Assembly: GCA_029007035.1 (NCBI GenBank)
Contig: JAQXHC010000052.1
Coordinates: 1 to 47,721 of the forward strand
Reading direction: 5' to 3'
Source: Oscillospiraceae bacterium
GTDB lineage: Bacteria; Bacillota; Clostridia; Oscillospirales; Ruminococcaceae
Length of the DNA stretch: 47,721 bases
Under the pieces are notes generated by a model. The model saw nothing but the letters and a program-made list of their open reading frames with translations. It was not told where the DNA came from and did no database searches. Below, in pieces: positions 1 through 10,600 of this stretch (the first letter of the stretch is position 1; every line of letters begins with the position of its first letter). A program made the translations under genes and the position numbers.

Positions 1-2081
1 CGTTGTATCAGTTGGACTGGCAGAGAAATCACAGATTTCAGTTTTCTTGTCTGCTGACAGGCAAATGGCAGAAGGATGAATATAGTAATCTTTACCGTTA
101 ATGACATTTTTTTCAGAACGGGAATATGTAATATAAACGGGGGTTTCCGTTATATCAACACAAATCTTTCCTTCGGTTATTTCCAGTTTTTTCGTTGTTC
201 CTTCAGCGTATTGAGAGGGTTCTGTCAAATATACATACGCAGCGTCCTCTGAGGACAATGAAACATCATTTATAACCATACCCTCGTTTGTCGGTGACCA
301 TACACAGTCGATAAATTCGCCTGTTATACGGTCTTTAAAGCGGTAAATCGAAACTTCGTCATCGGAAAGGTCAGCGTAGAAATCCGAATTTTCCAGAACT
401 GACGTCATGCATGAAATATGATACCATGCAGTTTTTTTGTCCCATGCCCCCTTTTGCGTAACTAATCCGGAATCTGCATATGCACCGCTTGCCTCATCAC
501 GAAGTTGAAATTTGGTGATTCTATCCACATCGTTTTTCAGTGCGATCAAGCAGGTTCTTGCAACACGCTGCGCATATTTCAGCTGGAATAATTCATTTTC
601 ATGATTATCTACTCCTTCGGTTACGCAGTCATTCATGGGAACTTCATATTCTGAAATCCATAGCTCTGTCCCCGGAGCGTTTTCCCTGATCCAATTCTGA
701 AGTGTCTGAATTGTTTCTGAAAAACTGCTGTCTTCGGGATTATAGTTGTTGGGACTGATATGGACATTGATTATATCTACTGCAAACTTTCCGTCAGAAC
801 GGTTGTAATCAAACCAAAGCTTCATTTCCGTCAGATAGTCAAGCATGGTAGAGGTTCCTACAAGTCCGCCCATAGCAAGTTTGAAGTTCGGGTCGGCATT
901 TTTTACGCCTGCATTGGAAATTGTATCTTCGTGTCCGTCATAGTCTGCCGAACACATTGCTGCAAGCTCATAGGGTGTATAATAATTTGCTTTGCCGCTC
1001 CAGCTTTTATTGGGTTCATTGCAGTTCTCCAGAGCGGACAGCAGACCTATTCCGGATACAGCTTCTTTGGAGTCGGCTGTATTTAATGTGTCAGGGTCAA
1101 CATTGGGATTGCTGCCATATCGTGCTGCAACCTGATACATTGCCTGTGCATGGAGGGTGTAGCTTGCAGGATCAAGAGCATCAGCTCCTTTCGGAACTGC
1201 GATTTCCGGATAATCTGAACTGCCGTAGATATAGCTGCTTCCTCCCTGAAAACAAGGGATAATATTGATATTCTGCGCTTTCATAGCGGCGTAATAGCTG
1301 TCCATATCCCCCCACGAGCCTTGTGTAAATTTTATTTTTCCGTCAGAATCGATCAGCCAGTTCAGATTATGGTATTCACGTACATTGCCTGCCGCACAAA
1401 TAGCGGTCATCGGGTCGTCGATAAAGGCATTAAATCCGACAGTTCCGCCGGCAGTAAGGTTTGTTTTTGGCGTATCTGAAGTCTTTGCTGCCGTTTTCAA
1501 ACGTTGTTCGTCAGATAATTCTGATATTTTGTATCCGTAAATTGCCAGTTCACTTATACCGCTGTCTCCGCTGCCTGTAGAAAAACGAAGGTATCTGGTA
1601 GGGGGGCATTGGATATGGTTTTTCCCTGCCATGACATATATGCATCTGTGGAAAAGGAGAGGATCTCATTCCATTGAAACGGTTCTCCGTTTTCAACTTT
1701 CCAATCGTTAATTCCATTGGTATCCAGATAGCAGATACCGGTGACAACATAATTTGCTCCAAGATCAATATAAAATGAATCATCGCCATATTCAGCCTGA
1801 TGATTGGGTTTCCAGTTTTTATTCTTATCCGTTCCGTCAAAAACTTCTTTGTCAACAGTAGTATTTTCCGGAGATTCCGGAACTTTATCTTGTTCATCAA
1901 AAAGCACCGAAACATCATTCAGAAATGACGAACCAAGATGGACAAGATTCTCATCCATAACGGTAAATTGTGAAACGTCAAGAAGTGCAGACTTAGACGA
2001 TTCTGAAAAAACCGTTGCATCAAGAAAAGACATGCATAGCGGAATTGTCAAGGCTACTGTAAATTTTTTTCTTAAAATCAT
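1..2081 (-). pseudogene. Secreted clan GH-A-like glycosidase with discoidin-type domain, frameshifted and cut by the window edge
   Basis: Reading starts at the ATG at 2081, five bases after a GGAGG site, and gives a signal peptide (MILRKKF, then a hydrophobic stretch). Next comes a region of about 130 residues resembling a galactose-binding/F5-8 type C (discoidin) fold. This frame stops at 1554. The neighbouring frame carries on without a stop from about 1620 to the left edge and completes the discoidin domain (RYLRFSTGSGDSG, SELAIYGY). It then encodes a TIM-barrel glycosidase-like domain with a probable acid/base Glu in NCNEP and a nucleophile Glu in LWISEYE. One extra base in the G6 tract at 1601-1606 would join the frames. 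The enzyme family is not recognised with certainty; clan GH-A is inferred from the NEP and SEYE motifs. It may be a true pseudogene, a phase-variable gene or a sequencing error. The 3' end lies outside the window. Confidence 0.75.
1601..1606. other. G6 homopolymer at the frameshift point
   Basis: Six Gs on the plus strand (C6 in the coding sense). Before the tract the coding frame is NAP; after it the in-frame continuation needs PTRYLRF, which is reached only if the tract holds seven bases (or four). Confidence 0.7.
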
Positions 2082-2181
2082 ATAAACCTCCAAACGTATG
2101 GTGAACGCCTTTGTTTTCTTTAGAATAACATATTTTGACAGTAATTACAAGATAAAGTTGATTGTTATTATAAAATAAAAA

Positions 2182-2236
2182 TCTCTGTCGAATACATACA
2201 ATGCAGCCGGCATTGAATCGTAATCATCGACAGAGA
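2182..2236 (-). terminator. Probable terminator of the MATE-ADH-SDR operon
   Basis: Outer 10-bp stem TCTCTGTCGA / TCGACAGAGA enclosing a smaller AATGC/GCATT hairpin. On the minus strand it is followed by a T-rich run (TTTTTATTTT). It lies 20 bases beyond the stop of the last operon gene. Confidence 0.6.
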
Positions 2237-2255
2237 AGTATTTTATTAATCGGTT

Positions 2256-3008
2256 TTACTTGCCGTAAGGACTGTCAAAATCCTTTTCAGCTTTTGCAAC
2301 GGCTTCTTCAAGGGTAAGTCCAGCAAAGAATGGGGCGTTAAGGTATCTTCCCGATTTTTTATCGTCAACAAATGCACCAACGACTATTCCCGGGATAGCG
2401 CTTTCGGGAGCGTTTGGAGCGTGAGGACCGCCGAGGTCTGTTCTGCACCAGCCCGGATCGGTAAGATTTATCATTACATCTGTTCCTTCAACCTTTGAGC
2501 CAAGGTCGATCGTGATTTTGTCAAGAGCCGCTTTGCTTGCAGAGTAGCCTGCCTGTTCGGGTTCAAGGCTAATACCGCTTGTGGTGTTGACTATTCTTCC
2601 AAAACCTCTTTCTATCATCTTAGGCATAAAGTGATAGCATATCATAGCAGGAGCGATAGTATTTATCTTAAAGCTTTCGGTATAATCCGAAACAGGGGTC
2701 TTGAAATAATCGGTACGGTATGCGATCTGCATTCCTGCATTATTAAGGACTATGTCAACCTCAGTTCCATTTCTGTCGATTTTATCAAGCATTTTTTCTA
2801 CTGCATCAATATCGGAAAGCTCAGCTGCAACAACGTATGCTTCAACTCCCATAGCCTGTATTTCCGAAAGTACTTTTTCGCAGTGTTCCGGGGTTCTTCC
2901 GTGGAGAATAAGATTGCAGCCCTTTTCAGCCATCAATTTTGCTGTCAGATAGCCTATACCTCTTGAAGCACCTGTGATAAAAGCCCATCTTCCTTTTACA
3001 TCAACCAT
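2256..3008 (-). CDS. Short-chain dehydrogenase/reductase (classical SDR)
   Basis: 250 residues, the usual length of a classical SDR. The Rossmann nucleotide-binding motif TGASRGIG is at about residues 14-21, NNAG is near 90, and the catalytic YSASK is near 155, so it should be an active NAD(P)(H)-dependent oxidoreductase. The substrate cannot be told from sequence. The start ATG at 3008 overlaps the end of the upstream epimerase-like gene by 8 bases and has a ribosome site (AAAGGAG) inside that gene, so the two are translationally coupled. It is the last gene of a four-gene operon with the MATE exporter, alcohol dehydrogenase and epimerase-like protein, which suggests joint action on a small carbonyl or alcohol compound. 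Confidence 0.9.
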   Translation of the reverse strand: MVDVKGRWAFITGASRGIGYLTAKLMAEKGCNLILHGRTPEHCEKVLSEIQAMGVEAYVVAAELSDIDAVEKMLDKIDRNGTEVDIVLNNAGMQIAYRTDYFKTPVSDYTESFKINTIAPAMICYHFMPKMIERGFGRIVNTTSGISLEPEQAGYSASKAALDKITIDLGSKVEGTDVMINLTDPGWCRTDLGGPHAPNAPESAIPGIVVGAFVDDKKSGRYLNAPFFAGLTLEEAVAKAEKDFDSPYGK

Positions 3009-4023
3009 TTTTAATTATCTCCTTTTTAGCATTTTCAAGTGCACAAATTACATTATCACACCAGTTATCAAATTCTTTGTCCTCAGTCTGACATTCCTTA
3101 TGGAGAAGAATATATTCTATAGTGTTTCTTATGCCATCTGCAAATCGTATGGACGGACAAAATTCCGGAACGATTCTTTTGAGCTTTGTGTTATCAAATA
3201 CGACGGAATTTGCCTTATCGCCCAAAAGACTGCCTGTCAGATCATAATCGCTTACAGCGGCAAGAAATTCAGATGATACATAATACGGCTTGAACTCTGC
3301 ATTCAGGCAGTCGGCAATGGTTTTATATATCTGATTCCAGGTAAGTGTTTCCTCCGAGGTTATCTGAAAGGCTTCGCCTATGGCATGAGGATTTCCCAAT
3401 AAACCGATAAAACCTTTTGCAAAATCTCTGCTGTCGGTCATTGTCCATAGAGAAGTGCCGTCACCATGGATAATTACAGGTTTGCCCTCAAGCATACGCT
3501 TAATTACCTGCCAGCTTCCATTTCTGCCGTGTATTCCTACGGGAACAGACCTTTCGCAGTATGTGTGACTGGGGCGGACTATTGTAACGGGGAAACCGTT
3601 CTCACGGTACATTTTCATAAGATAGTCTTCACACTCAATTTTATTTCTTGAATATTCCCAGTAAGGATTTGCAAGAGTTGTTCCTTCGGTAATAACGTAA
3701 TCTGATACAGGTTTATTATAAGCAGACGCTGAGCTTATGTAGATAAACTGCTTCGTTTTTCCGCTGAACAGGCGAAAATCACGTTCAAGCTGCGGTCTGA
3801 CAAATCCAATGAAGTCACAGACAGCGTCAAAAGTCATGCCGTCAAGCTTTTCGGCAGCAGCGTTCTCGTCATTTATGTCACAGTTTATAAAGCGTATATT
3901 TGATGGCAGACCGCTGTTCTGGTTTCCCCTGTTGAGCAGATATACCTCATGACCGTTTTCCGCAAGACTGTGTGTTATGGCAGTGCTTATGGTACCTGTT
4001 CCTCCGATAAGCAGTATTTTCAT
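3001..4023 (-). CDS. NAD-dependent epimerase/dehydratase family protein (extended SDR)
   Basis: 340 residues with an N-terminal GGTGTIS nucleotide-binding loop (residues 8-14), a YISSASAY strand near 94-101 and a likely catalytic Tyr/Lys pair in YSRNK. This places it among extended SDRs that act on nucleotide sugars or related compounds; similar proteins are often annotated as NAD-dependent epimerases or mRNA-binding-type SDRs. Substrate unknown. It follows the alcohol dehydrogenase by about 20 bases and overlaps the next SDR by 8 bases, so it is an internal operon gene. Start chosen at the ATG at 4023, after a GGAGG-like site (AGGGAGGAAAATAAG). Confidence 0.88.
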   Translation of the reverse strand: MKILLIGGTGTISTAITHSLAENGHEVYLLNRGNQNSGLPSNIRFINCDINDENAAAEKLDGMTFDAVCDFIGFVRPQLERDFRLFSGKTKQFIYISSASAYNKPVSDYVITEGTTLANPYWEYSRNKIECEDYLMKMYRENGFPVTIVRPSHTYCERSVPVGIHGRNGSWQVIKRMLEGKPVIIHGDGTSLWTMTDSRDFAKGFIGLLGNPHAIGEAFQITSEETLTWNQIYKTIADCLNAEFKPYYVSSEFLAAVSDYDLTGSLLGDKANSVVFDNTKLKRIVPEFCPSIRFADGIRNTIEYILLHKECQTEDKEFDNWCDNVICALENAKKEIIKNG

Positions 4024-4044
4024 CTTATTTTCCTCCCTGCGGCA

Positions 4045-5226
4045 TTATGCTTCAGCTTTTGCGGCAATGTGATATATTTCGGTGATGTCAGCGGAAGAAA
4101 GGTTTACAAAACCACCTGTTTTTCCCTTGCCAAGCCCCTGATTTTTTACTAATGCAGGAATATCTTCTTCCTTGGCGCCAAGTTCTTTAAGGTTTACGGG
4201 CAGTCCTATGCTGTGCAGGAAGCTTCTGAAAGCTCTGATGCCTTCCTTTGCGGTAAGCTCAGGTCTTTCAAAATTCATTTCGCAGCCGAATACTCTTACA
4301 GCCATCTGCGCAAATTTCATAACGTTATGATGCATAACAAATTCCATCCATGCCGGCATAATTACTGCAAGTCCTGCGCCGTGGGCAACGTCATACATTC
4401 CGGAAAGCTCATGTTCAATCGCATGGCTGTTCCAATCCTGACTTCTTCCTACGCCTATGATGTCGTTGTGCGCTACTGTGCCTGCCCACATTATATTTGC
4501 TCTTGCATCGTAATTATCCGGTTCTGCAATAGCTCTCGGCGTTTCCTTTATCATTGTTAGCAGTACAGCCTCACAGAGCCTGTCCGTAATCTCAACTTCC
4601 GGTGTGTTTGTGAAATACCTTTCAAAAACATGAGCCATGATATCAGCAGCACCGCAGGCGGTCTGATAAGCCGGAAGAGTGCAGGTAAGCAGTGGATTCA
4701 GAATGGAGAATTTTGGACGCATGAGATCTGAACCTGCGTCACGTTTAAGTCTGGTGTTTTCCTGTGTTATTACAGACGCGCCAGAGCCTTCACTTCCAGC
4801 AGCGGCTATTGTCAATACAGTACCAACAGGCAGACAAGCCCTTATCTCCGCCTTGTCTGTATAGAAATCCCAGAAGTCTCCCTCATAGCAAGCACCTATG
4901 GCAATAGCCTTTGCTGAATCTATGCACGAACCTCCGCCTACGGAAAGGATAAAATCAATGTTATCTCTGCGGCAGATTTCAATCCCCTCGTAAACAAGCG
5001 TATCCCTTGGATTAGGTTTTACTCCGCCAAGCTCGGTATAAAATATGTTTTCGCTTTCAAGAGATTTTTTTACTTTGTCCAACAGTCCTGAACGTACCGC
5101 TGAACCTGAGCCAAGGTGAACAAGCACTCTTGAACCGCCGAACTTCTTAACATATTTTCCAACTTCGTTTTCTCTGTCCTTTCCGAATACAAATTCTGTA
5201 GGACTGTAAAAATTGAAATTATCCAT
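4045..5226 (-). CDS. Iron-containing alcohol dehydrogenase (BDH/YqhD type)
   Basis: 393 residues, normal for group III iron-dependent alcohol dehydrogenases, which reduce aldehydes (e.g. butanal) with NAD(P)H in the cytoplasm. The cofactor loop GGGSCIDSAKAIA is near residue 96. The metal-binding Asp/His set fits AADIMAHVFERYF and AIEHELSGMYDVAHGAGLA. Many family members use NADPH; this cannot be fixed by eye. The start at 5226 lies inside the last codons of the MATE gene (8-base overlap) and is preceded by AAGGAGG, which supports translational coupling. Its neighbours suggest an aldehyde- or alcohol-stress or export cassette rather than core fermentation (inference). Confidence 0.93.
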   Translation of the reverse strand: MDNFNFYSPTEFVFGKDRENEVGKYVKKFGGSRVLVHLGSGSAVRSGLLDKVKKSLESENIFYTELGGVKPNPRDTLVYEGIEICRRDNIDFILSVGGGSCIDSAKAIAIGACYEGDFWDFYTDKAEIRACLPVGTVLTIAAAGSEGSGASVITQENTRLKRDAGSDLMRPKFSILNPLLTCTLPAYQTACGAADIMAHVFERYFTNTPEVEITDRLCEAVLLTMIKETPRAIAEPDNYDARANIMWAGTVAHNDIIGVGRSQDWNSHAIEHELSGMYDVAHGAGLAVIMPAWMEFVMHHNVMKFAQMAVRVFGCEMNFERPELTAKEGIRAFRSFLHSIGLPVNLKELGAKEEDIPALVKNQGLGKGKTGGFVNLSSADITEIYHIAAKAEA

Positions 5227-6601
5227 TGTGCAACCTCCTTATTTTTAAAGCAGCACCAGTTATCGGTGCTTTTTTTGTATGCGTTTTCTTTCGTATGTAG
5301 TATGTGAAAGCAGCAGCGTTCAGAGCGAGTGCACCTGACCATGCGGCTATTTCTGCATAAGCTGTTGCGTCAAAGCCGATTCTGCTCGTAAAAAATGCAA
5401 TTATCAGAACTCTCAGAACCATTTCAAGAATTCCTGATACCATAGGAAGCATAGGCTTTCCCATGCCCTGACAGCCGCTTCTGAATACAAACAGAAAATC
5501 AACTGCAAATATCATAAATCCGCATTTGACAAGAAAACCTGCCGCAAGTTCTATCTGCGCACTTCCGTTGAGCATAAGCGACGCAAGCAGTTGTGGGAAA
5601 AATATCATTACAGAACCCAGGACGACATAAGATACAGCAGCAATAGACAGGCAGACTTTCAGTCCGCTGATTATCCTGTCATATTTTTTAGCACCGTAAT
5701 TCTGACTTGTAAACGATGACATTGTGTAACCGGCAGTGCAGGCAGGCTGCATAAACAGATTGATATATTTACTGCATGCAGAGTAAGCCGATGTATAGAC
5801 AACTCCCATTCCGTTGACAAAATACTGAACAGTCATACAGCCGACAGCTGTGATAGAATTCATAACCGCCATAGGAATGCCGTTTTTCAGCAGTTTCAGT
5901 ATCATTTCAGCGTTATGCATGAAATCATCGAGAGAAAGATGTATAAGTTCAATTTTCCTCAGTCTGCTGAAACAGAACAGGGCAGATACTGTCTGAGCGA
6001 AAACTGTAACAGCAGCAGGGCCTTCCACTCCCGTTTTAAAGACAAATATGCAAAGCAGGTCCAGAATGATATTCAGCATTGTTGAAACAACTATAGCATA
6101 AAACGGCGTTTTGCTGTCACCCAGTGCACGGAGAATGCTTGCGCAGAGATTGTACGAGATATTGGCGGTCAGTCCTCCGAATATGATGTATCCGTATTTA
6201 AGGCTGTCTGTCATTATAGTATATGGTGTTTGCATAAGTGTGAGTATCTGCTTTAGAAATACTGTGCTGATAGTTGTCAGAACAGCTGCAATGCCGACAG
6301 CCAGTAAAACAGAAGACGCTGCAGAGCGGCGAAGGTTTCTTCGGTCTCCTGCACCGTAGTACTGTGCCGTTATTATTGAAAAACCATTTGTAAGTCCTAT
6401 TGAAAAGCCTACTATCAGAAATGTCAGTGATGACATATTTCCTACAGCTGCCAGCTGGTCGTCTCCCAGTCCCTTGCCGACAATAGCTGTATCGGCAATG
6501 GTATATATCTGCTGAAGCATATTTGTAAATAACATTGGAAAGAAAAATTTCAGTATCAGATTTGCGGGCTTTCCCTGCGTTAAATCATAAGCCTGTGCCA
6601 T
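5219..6601 (-). CDS. MATE family multidrug/metabolite exporter
   Basis: About 460 residues and roughly 12 membrane segments, the normal MATE layout (two bundles of six helices). The N-terminal signature is DLTQGKPANLILKFFFPM followed by ADTAIVGKGLG, typical of clostridial MATE proteins. These are cation-driven exporters of drugs or metabolites in the cytoplasmic membrane. An in-frame start at 6616 exists, but the ATG at 6601 is chosen because AAAGGAG lies eight bases before it. First gene of the four-gene operon, divergent from an AraC regulator whose product probably controls it through the direct repeat at 6659-6693. Confidence 0.92.
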   Translation of the reverse strand: MAQAYDLTQGKPANLILKFFFPMLFTNMLQQIYTIADTAIVGKGLGDDQLAAVGNMSSLTFLIVGFSIGLTNGFSIITAQYYGAGDRRNLRRSAASSVLLAVGIAAVLTTISTVFLKQILTLMQTPYTIMTDSLKYGYIIFGGLTANISYNLCASILRALGDSKTPFYAIVVSTMLNIILDLLCIFVFKTGVEGPAAVTVFAQTVSALFCFSRLRKIELIHLSLDDFMHNAEMILKLLKNGIPMAVMNSITAVGCMTVQYFVNGMGVVYTSAYSACSKYINLFMQPACTAGYTMSSFTSQNYGAKKYDRIISGLKVCLSIAAVSYVVLGSVMIFFPQLLASLMLNGSAQIELAAGFLVKCGFMIFAVDFLFVFRSGCQGMGKPMLPMVSGILEMVLRVLIIAFFTSRIGFDATAYAEIAAWSGALALNAAAFTYYIRKKTHTKKAPITGAALKIRRLHNG

Positions 6602-6658
6602 AAATTCTCCTTTCATTTCATATTATATCATCATTATATAAATCCCGGCTGAAAAAAT

Positions 6659-6693
6659 ATATCAGTATTATGGCAATTATATCAGAAATATGG
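6659..6693. promoter_or_regulatory. Direct repeat, probable AraC-type operator in the divergent promoter
   Basis: Two 15-base direct repeats, ATATCAGTATTATGG (6659-6673) and ATATCAGAAATATGG (6679-6693), start 20 bases apart, i.e. two helical turns on one DNA face. The second copy runs into the extended -10 (TGGTATAAT, 6691-6699) of the AraC gene. The first copy sits just upstream of possible -35 sequence of the MATE operon. This suits activation of the operon and self-repression of the regulator (inference). Confidence 0.55.
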
Positions 6694-6699
6694 TATAAT
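6691..6699 (+). promoter_or_regulatory. Extended -10 promoter of the AraC-type regulator
   Basis: TGGTATAAT is a full extended -10 element (TGnTATAAT). The -35 candidate 17 bases upstream (TGGCAA) is poor, as expected for an extended -10 promoter. Confidence 0.55.
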
Positions 6700-6725
6700 A
6701 TTAAAGAGAAAGGAGCAGTTGGACA

Positions 6726-7481
6726 ATGAATACAAACCGTGATCTGAATTATCGTTTATTTATACAGCGTGAAGAAGGCTTCAGCAGAATGCCTTTCAGC
6801 AGCGAATTTGAAAAATACAAGGTGATAAGCTCAGGAAATGTGAAAAAGGTCAAAGAGAATTTTGCTGATATCAAAAAGAATTATTACAAGGGAAAAGGAA
6901 AGCTTTCCGATGACCCGGTAAAGAACGTTCGCTATCATTTTATTATTGCCGTTGCACTGACATCAAGAGTATGCGTTGAGAATGGCATGAGCCATGATGT
7001 TGCCTATACCCTCAGCGATATTTACATACAGCGTGCGGATAAGTGTGAAAATGCCGGAGCGATTATTGATATGCTGGGGGAAATGCAGGTGGACTATGCT
7101 GAAAGAATGCGTGAAATAAAAAAAGAAAATGTCATTTCAATTCATATAAGAAAGTGCATTGATTATATTTATGATCATTTGCAGGAAAAACTGACAGTCA
7201 GAATGGCAGCGCAGTATCTACAGATAGACCCAACTTATCTTTCAAAACTTTTCTCAAAGGAGGTCGGTATTTCTTTCAGAGAATTCATTATTAATGCCAG
7301 AGTAAATGCCGCAAAAAAAATGATTGTATATTCTGATTTTTCCTACCTTGAAATATCACTGTCGCTTGGCTTTTCGTCACAGAGTGCTTTTACAAGCACA
7401 TTTAAAAAAATTACGGGAATGACTCCGGGCAGGTTCAGAAATACGTTTGGAGCCGGACAAAACATTAACGATAATATCTAA
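6726..7481 (+). CDS. AraC family transcriptional regulator
   Basis: 251 residues. The C-terminal third (about 145-245) is a two-HTH AraC domain, with DHLQEKLTVRMAAQYL and LSKLFSKEVGISFREFI for the first HTH and the family signature from ISLSLGFSSQSAF to FKKITGMTPGRFR. The N-terminal part is mostly helical and not a cupin I recognise; it may be a ligand or protein-binding domain. AAAGGAG is 10 bases upstream of the ATG. It is divergent from the MATE-ADH-SDR operon and a direct repeat between them is a likely binding site, so it probably controls that operon and itself. Confidence 0.9.
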   Translation: MNTNRDLNYRLFIQREEGFSRMPFSSEFEKYKVISSGNVKKVKENFADIKKNYYKGKGKLSDDPVKNVRYHFIIAVALTSRVCVENGMSHDVAYTLSDIYIQRADKCENAGAIIDMLGEMQVDYAERMREIKKENVISIHIRKCIDYIYDHLQEKLTVRMAAQYLQIDPTYLSKLFSKEVGISFREFIINARVNAAKKMIVYSDFSYLEISLSLGFSSQSAFTSTFKKITGMTPGRFRNTFGAGQNINDNI

Positions 7482-7581
7482 TAAGAACAGAACAAAGTTA
7501 CATATGTTTCAAATAATCCTGCGATTGATGATGTACGTGCAGGAGCTTGACTTTCTCTGAAAATAAACCTATACCTCAAAA

Positions 7582-7623
7582 AAATACGAATCCCCACAAA
7601 TATGTTTTCGGGGATTCGTATTT
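7582..7623. terminator. Bidirectional terminator
   Basis: Perfect 14-bp stem AAATACGAATCCCC / GGGGATTCGTATTT between the converging AraC gene and the GH30-GH43 gene. On the minus strand it is followed by a T run. Confidence 0.85.
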
Positions 7624-7633
7624 ACAGAGGAAT

Positions 7634-10600
7634 TTAATTAAGTTTCCAGTTATCAATTGATGTTGTATTGTTGAATACAAAATACAAATCGTTCTTTCCG
7701 CTAAGATTCATGACCGGAACGGTAATCTCCTGCATTGAACCTCCGGAGGGTACTTCAATATAGGAAACAGCCGTGCCTGATGCGCTGCCCGTGCAAACCT
7801 TGATAATGCTGCCGGAAGCAGACGACGCTTTCACGGTAATAGATTGTGCGTTTTTGCAGTCAACACCGCTTACACGGAACCAGTCGCCCTTGTCAGCGTT
7901 AACAGTTGTATTTCCGTTTCCTGTAACCTTAATTCCGCCCTCGTGAGAGAATGTCTCTGCCTCCACTGTACTGAACGGATCAAGATAATCAAGCTGTTCA
8001 ACACCTGTTTTTGTACCTTTAACCTTAGAAAATGTACCGTCGGCATTCAGAGTCATCTTATCTACATGAGCGCTTCTGTAACCGGAATTAAGTCCCATAG
8101 CGTCATTGAGTACCTGTGAATGATAGAAAAGGTAATAGTTATTTTTAAAGTTAAGTATAGTATGATGATTATTTCCGGCTGTTCCGAAGAATACGCCGAT
8201 ATTCTGGAATGCTTCTCCTTTATAGGTAAAGGGACCCATTGGATTGTCGCTCACCATATATTCTATTCCGCAGGCTGACATTCCGAGATTGCTGCTGCCT
8301 GCAGACCAGTTTGAGCAGTAGCTGAAATAATATTTTCCGTTTATCTTGTTGATTCCCGTATCCTCAAACAGATACGGAGCGTCAATTACCTGAGGATCAC
8401 CGGCAAGGCTTATCATATCATCGCCGAGCTTTACAACTCTCATGGTTTTGGGATTGGCTCTTTCTGTTACATTATTGACTGTGGGACATCCGCCGCCGAA
8501 ATAGAGATACCCTGTTCCGTCATCATCAACAAGTACGGATGGGTCAAAGCACCATACAACGTCGCTGCAATTTTTTGTGCTGCGTGTTACAAGAGCTTTT
8601 CCGATAGGATCAGTCCAGGGACCTGTGGGGGAATCTGCTGTCAGAACACCTATACCATTTGCATTGTTTGCAAAATAGAGAAAGAACTTTTCTTTTCCGT
8701 TAATTGTTTTATGACAGGGGGTGGGAGCCCATGAATAATTTGCCCACTTTGCCGCACCAGTTGAACGTGCAGCAGGTATCTCACCGTGATCTGTCCAGTT
8801 TACAAGGTCGGCAGATGAAATACAGTGAATTGTACAGGAATCATAGCTGTTTTCCTTGATATTTCCGTTCGAGTCGTATTCAATATTATCGGCTGTCAGA
8901 TATACATACACTCTTCCATTGTATTCTATAACACCCGGATCTGCTCCGAAAGACTGAGACATCAGCGGATTATGTTCATTTTCAGCCTTATAGGATTTTG
9001 CAAGGCTTACGCTGCCGAATTTCTGTTCAAGCTCTGCGAAATCTATTTTGCGCTCCGCAACAGGAAATTCTGTGATTCTGTTAAGAATGAAATCCTGAAT
9101 GAGCTTCAGGTCAGTTTCGTCAAATTCTCCGCTCTGGTCAACATCTGCCGCAAGAGCTGCAATATTGCCGGAAAGTCCGCTTTTCATCCCTTTTCTTGCC
9201 AGTATCATATCTAAACAATCAATCTGTCCGCTGCAGTCTATATCACCGAGAATTAATTTAACCTCTTCCGGACCTTGTATGATAGTTCCTGCCACTGCGC
9301 CTATCGCTTCATCAATGTAAAAATTTCCTGTACCGCTTTCAGTCTCAACATATATTACAGGATTTGAAGCTCCTTCCGGAATTTTGTAGTTCGTATTTGC
9401 AAGCTGCACATAACTTCCCTTTATTGCTGAAGCAGATGCAATATGGTCGTATTTTGTATCGCCGTTTGCATCTGTATATTGCAGTGAAAGCAGGAAATTT
9501 TCCGTTGCGTTTCCGTCAAGATAGTTCACACAAGCACTGAAGCTGTATTCTTTTCCTGCTTCAAAGGTTTTGCCGTTCAGTGTTTTCTGAGCACCGTGCC
9601 ATGTTTTTTCACGGTTCTGTACGAGAAGTGCCTCTGAGCCGGCATAGGGAACTCTGCCGCTTGTCTGTATCTCAGCGCTTCCTCTGCCTGTCCAGTTATT
9701 TGTATTTCTCTCAAATGTATCATGGAAATAATATCCGTTTTCATCCGGTTCGTCTGCAGTTGGCTGATTCGGATCTTTCGGAACTTCAATTCCGTCGCTC
9801 TGCAGTGAGACAACAAATGTTGAAACGCTGTTTGCCGGCAGCTGTGCCCAGAATGTTGAAGTATCATGATCCATATTCTTTGTTGGTGCAATATTTTCGG
9901 TGGCAGATGTTCTGTAGCGGTCAACACCGGTAATAGTTCTTCCATCAACGGAAAACTGCTGTGAAACATCACTGCTTCCCTTATTGACAGCAACGATCTG
10001 AATTTGCGTCGGACTGTGTTTGTATGCGGAAACAAGAATATTGCTGTCAGGCTGTTCAGTTGCTTCAATTCTAACATCTCCCGGACGAACCCACTTGGAA
10101 TACTGAGCCATGCAGTAACCACGCTTGGAGATATTGCCGTTCTCCTTCATTGGACTGTAGCTTCTGCGGATATACCACCACACATACGCATTCATATTAC
10201 CCACAGTAAGTCCATTATGGATATTTTCCGCAACCTGTACAGCCTGCGGATAGGTATCAGCATCGGAAGTTGAATCCGGTACATAAACTTCGGTCATCCA
10301 GATATCTTTGCCGCAGTTTTCAAGTGCAGGAAAGTCCATCTGACTGCGCTGTGTGCCATAAAAATGTGTTCCGAACAGGTCACAGTTTTCAAAGGCTTTG
10401 GAATTATTGAGAATCGCATTATAAATATCCTTACGGTACTGGAAGCTTTCCGGTGACATCAGCTTTGCATTTGTTCCCGCTGTAACTGCTTTTCCATAAT
10501 CGGCAATAAATGACGCGCAGTCAGAAGCACTCCAGTATGTCCAGTCGTGAGCATAATCAGGTTCGTTCTGTACAGAAACCGAATACAGATCGACTCCTTG

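Noticed and set aside
1550..1918. 122-residue minus-strand ORF over the frameshift area
   Set aside because: It is in a third frame; the two other frames carry the recognisable discoidin and glycosidase sequence.
5252..5277. Plus-strand hairpin AGCACC/GGTGCT followed by T7
   Set aside because: It lies within the last codons of the MATE gene and no plus-strand gene ends there.
8825..9214. 129-residue plus-strand ORF
   Set aside because: Lies wholly inside the GH30-GH43 gene on the other strand, with no ribosome site or domain.
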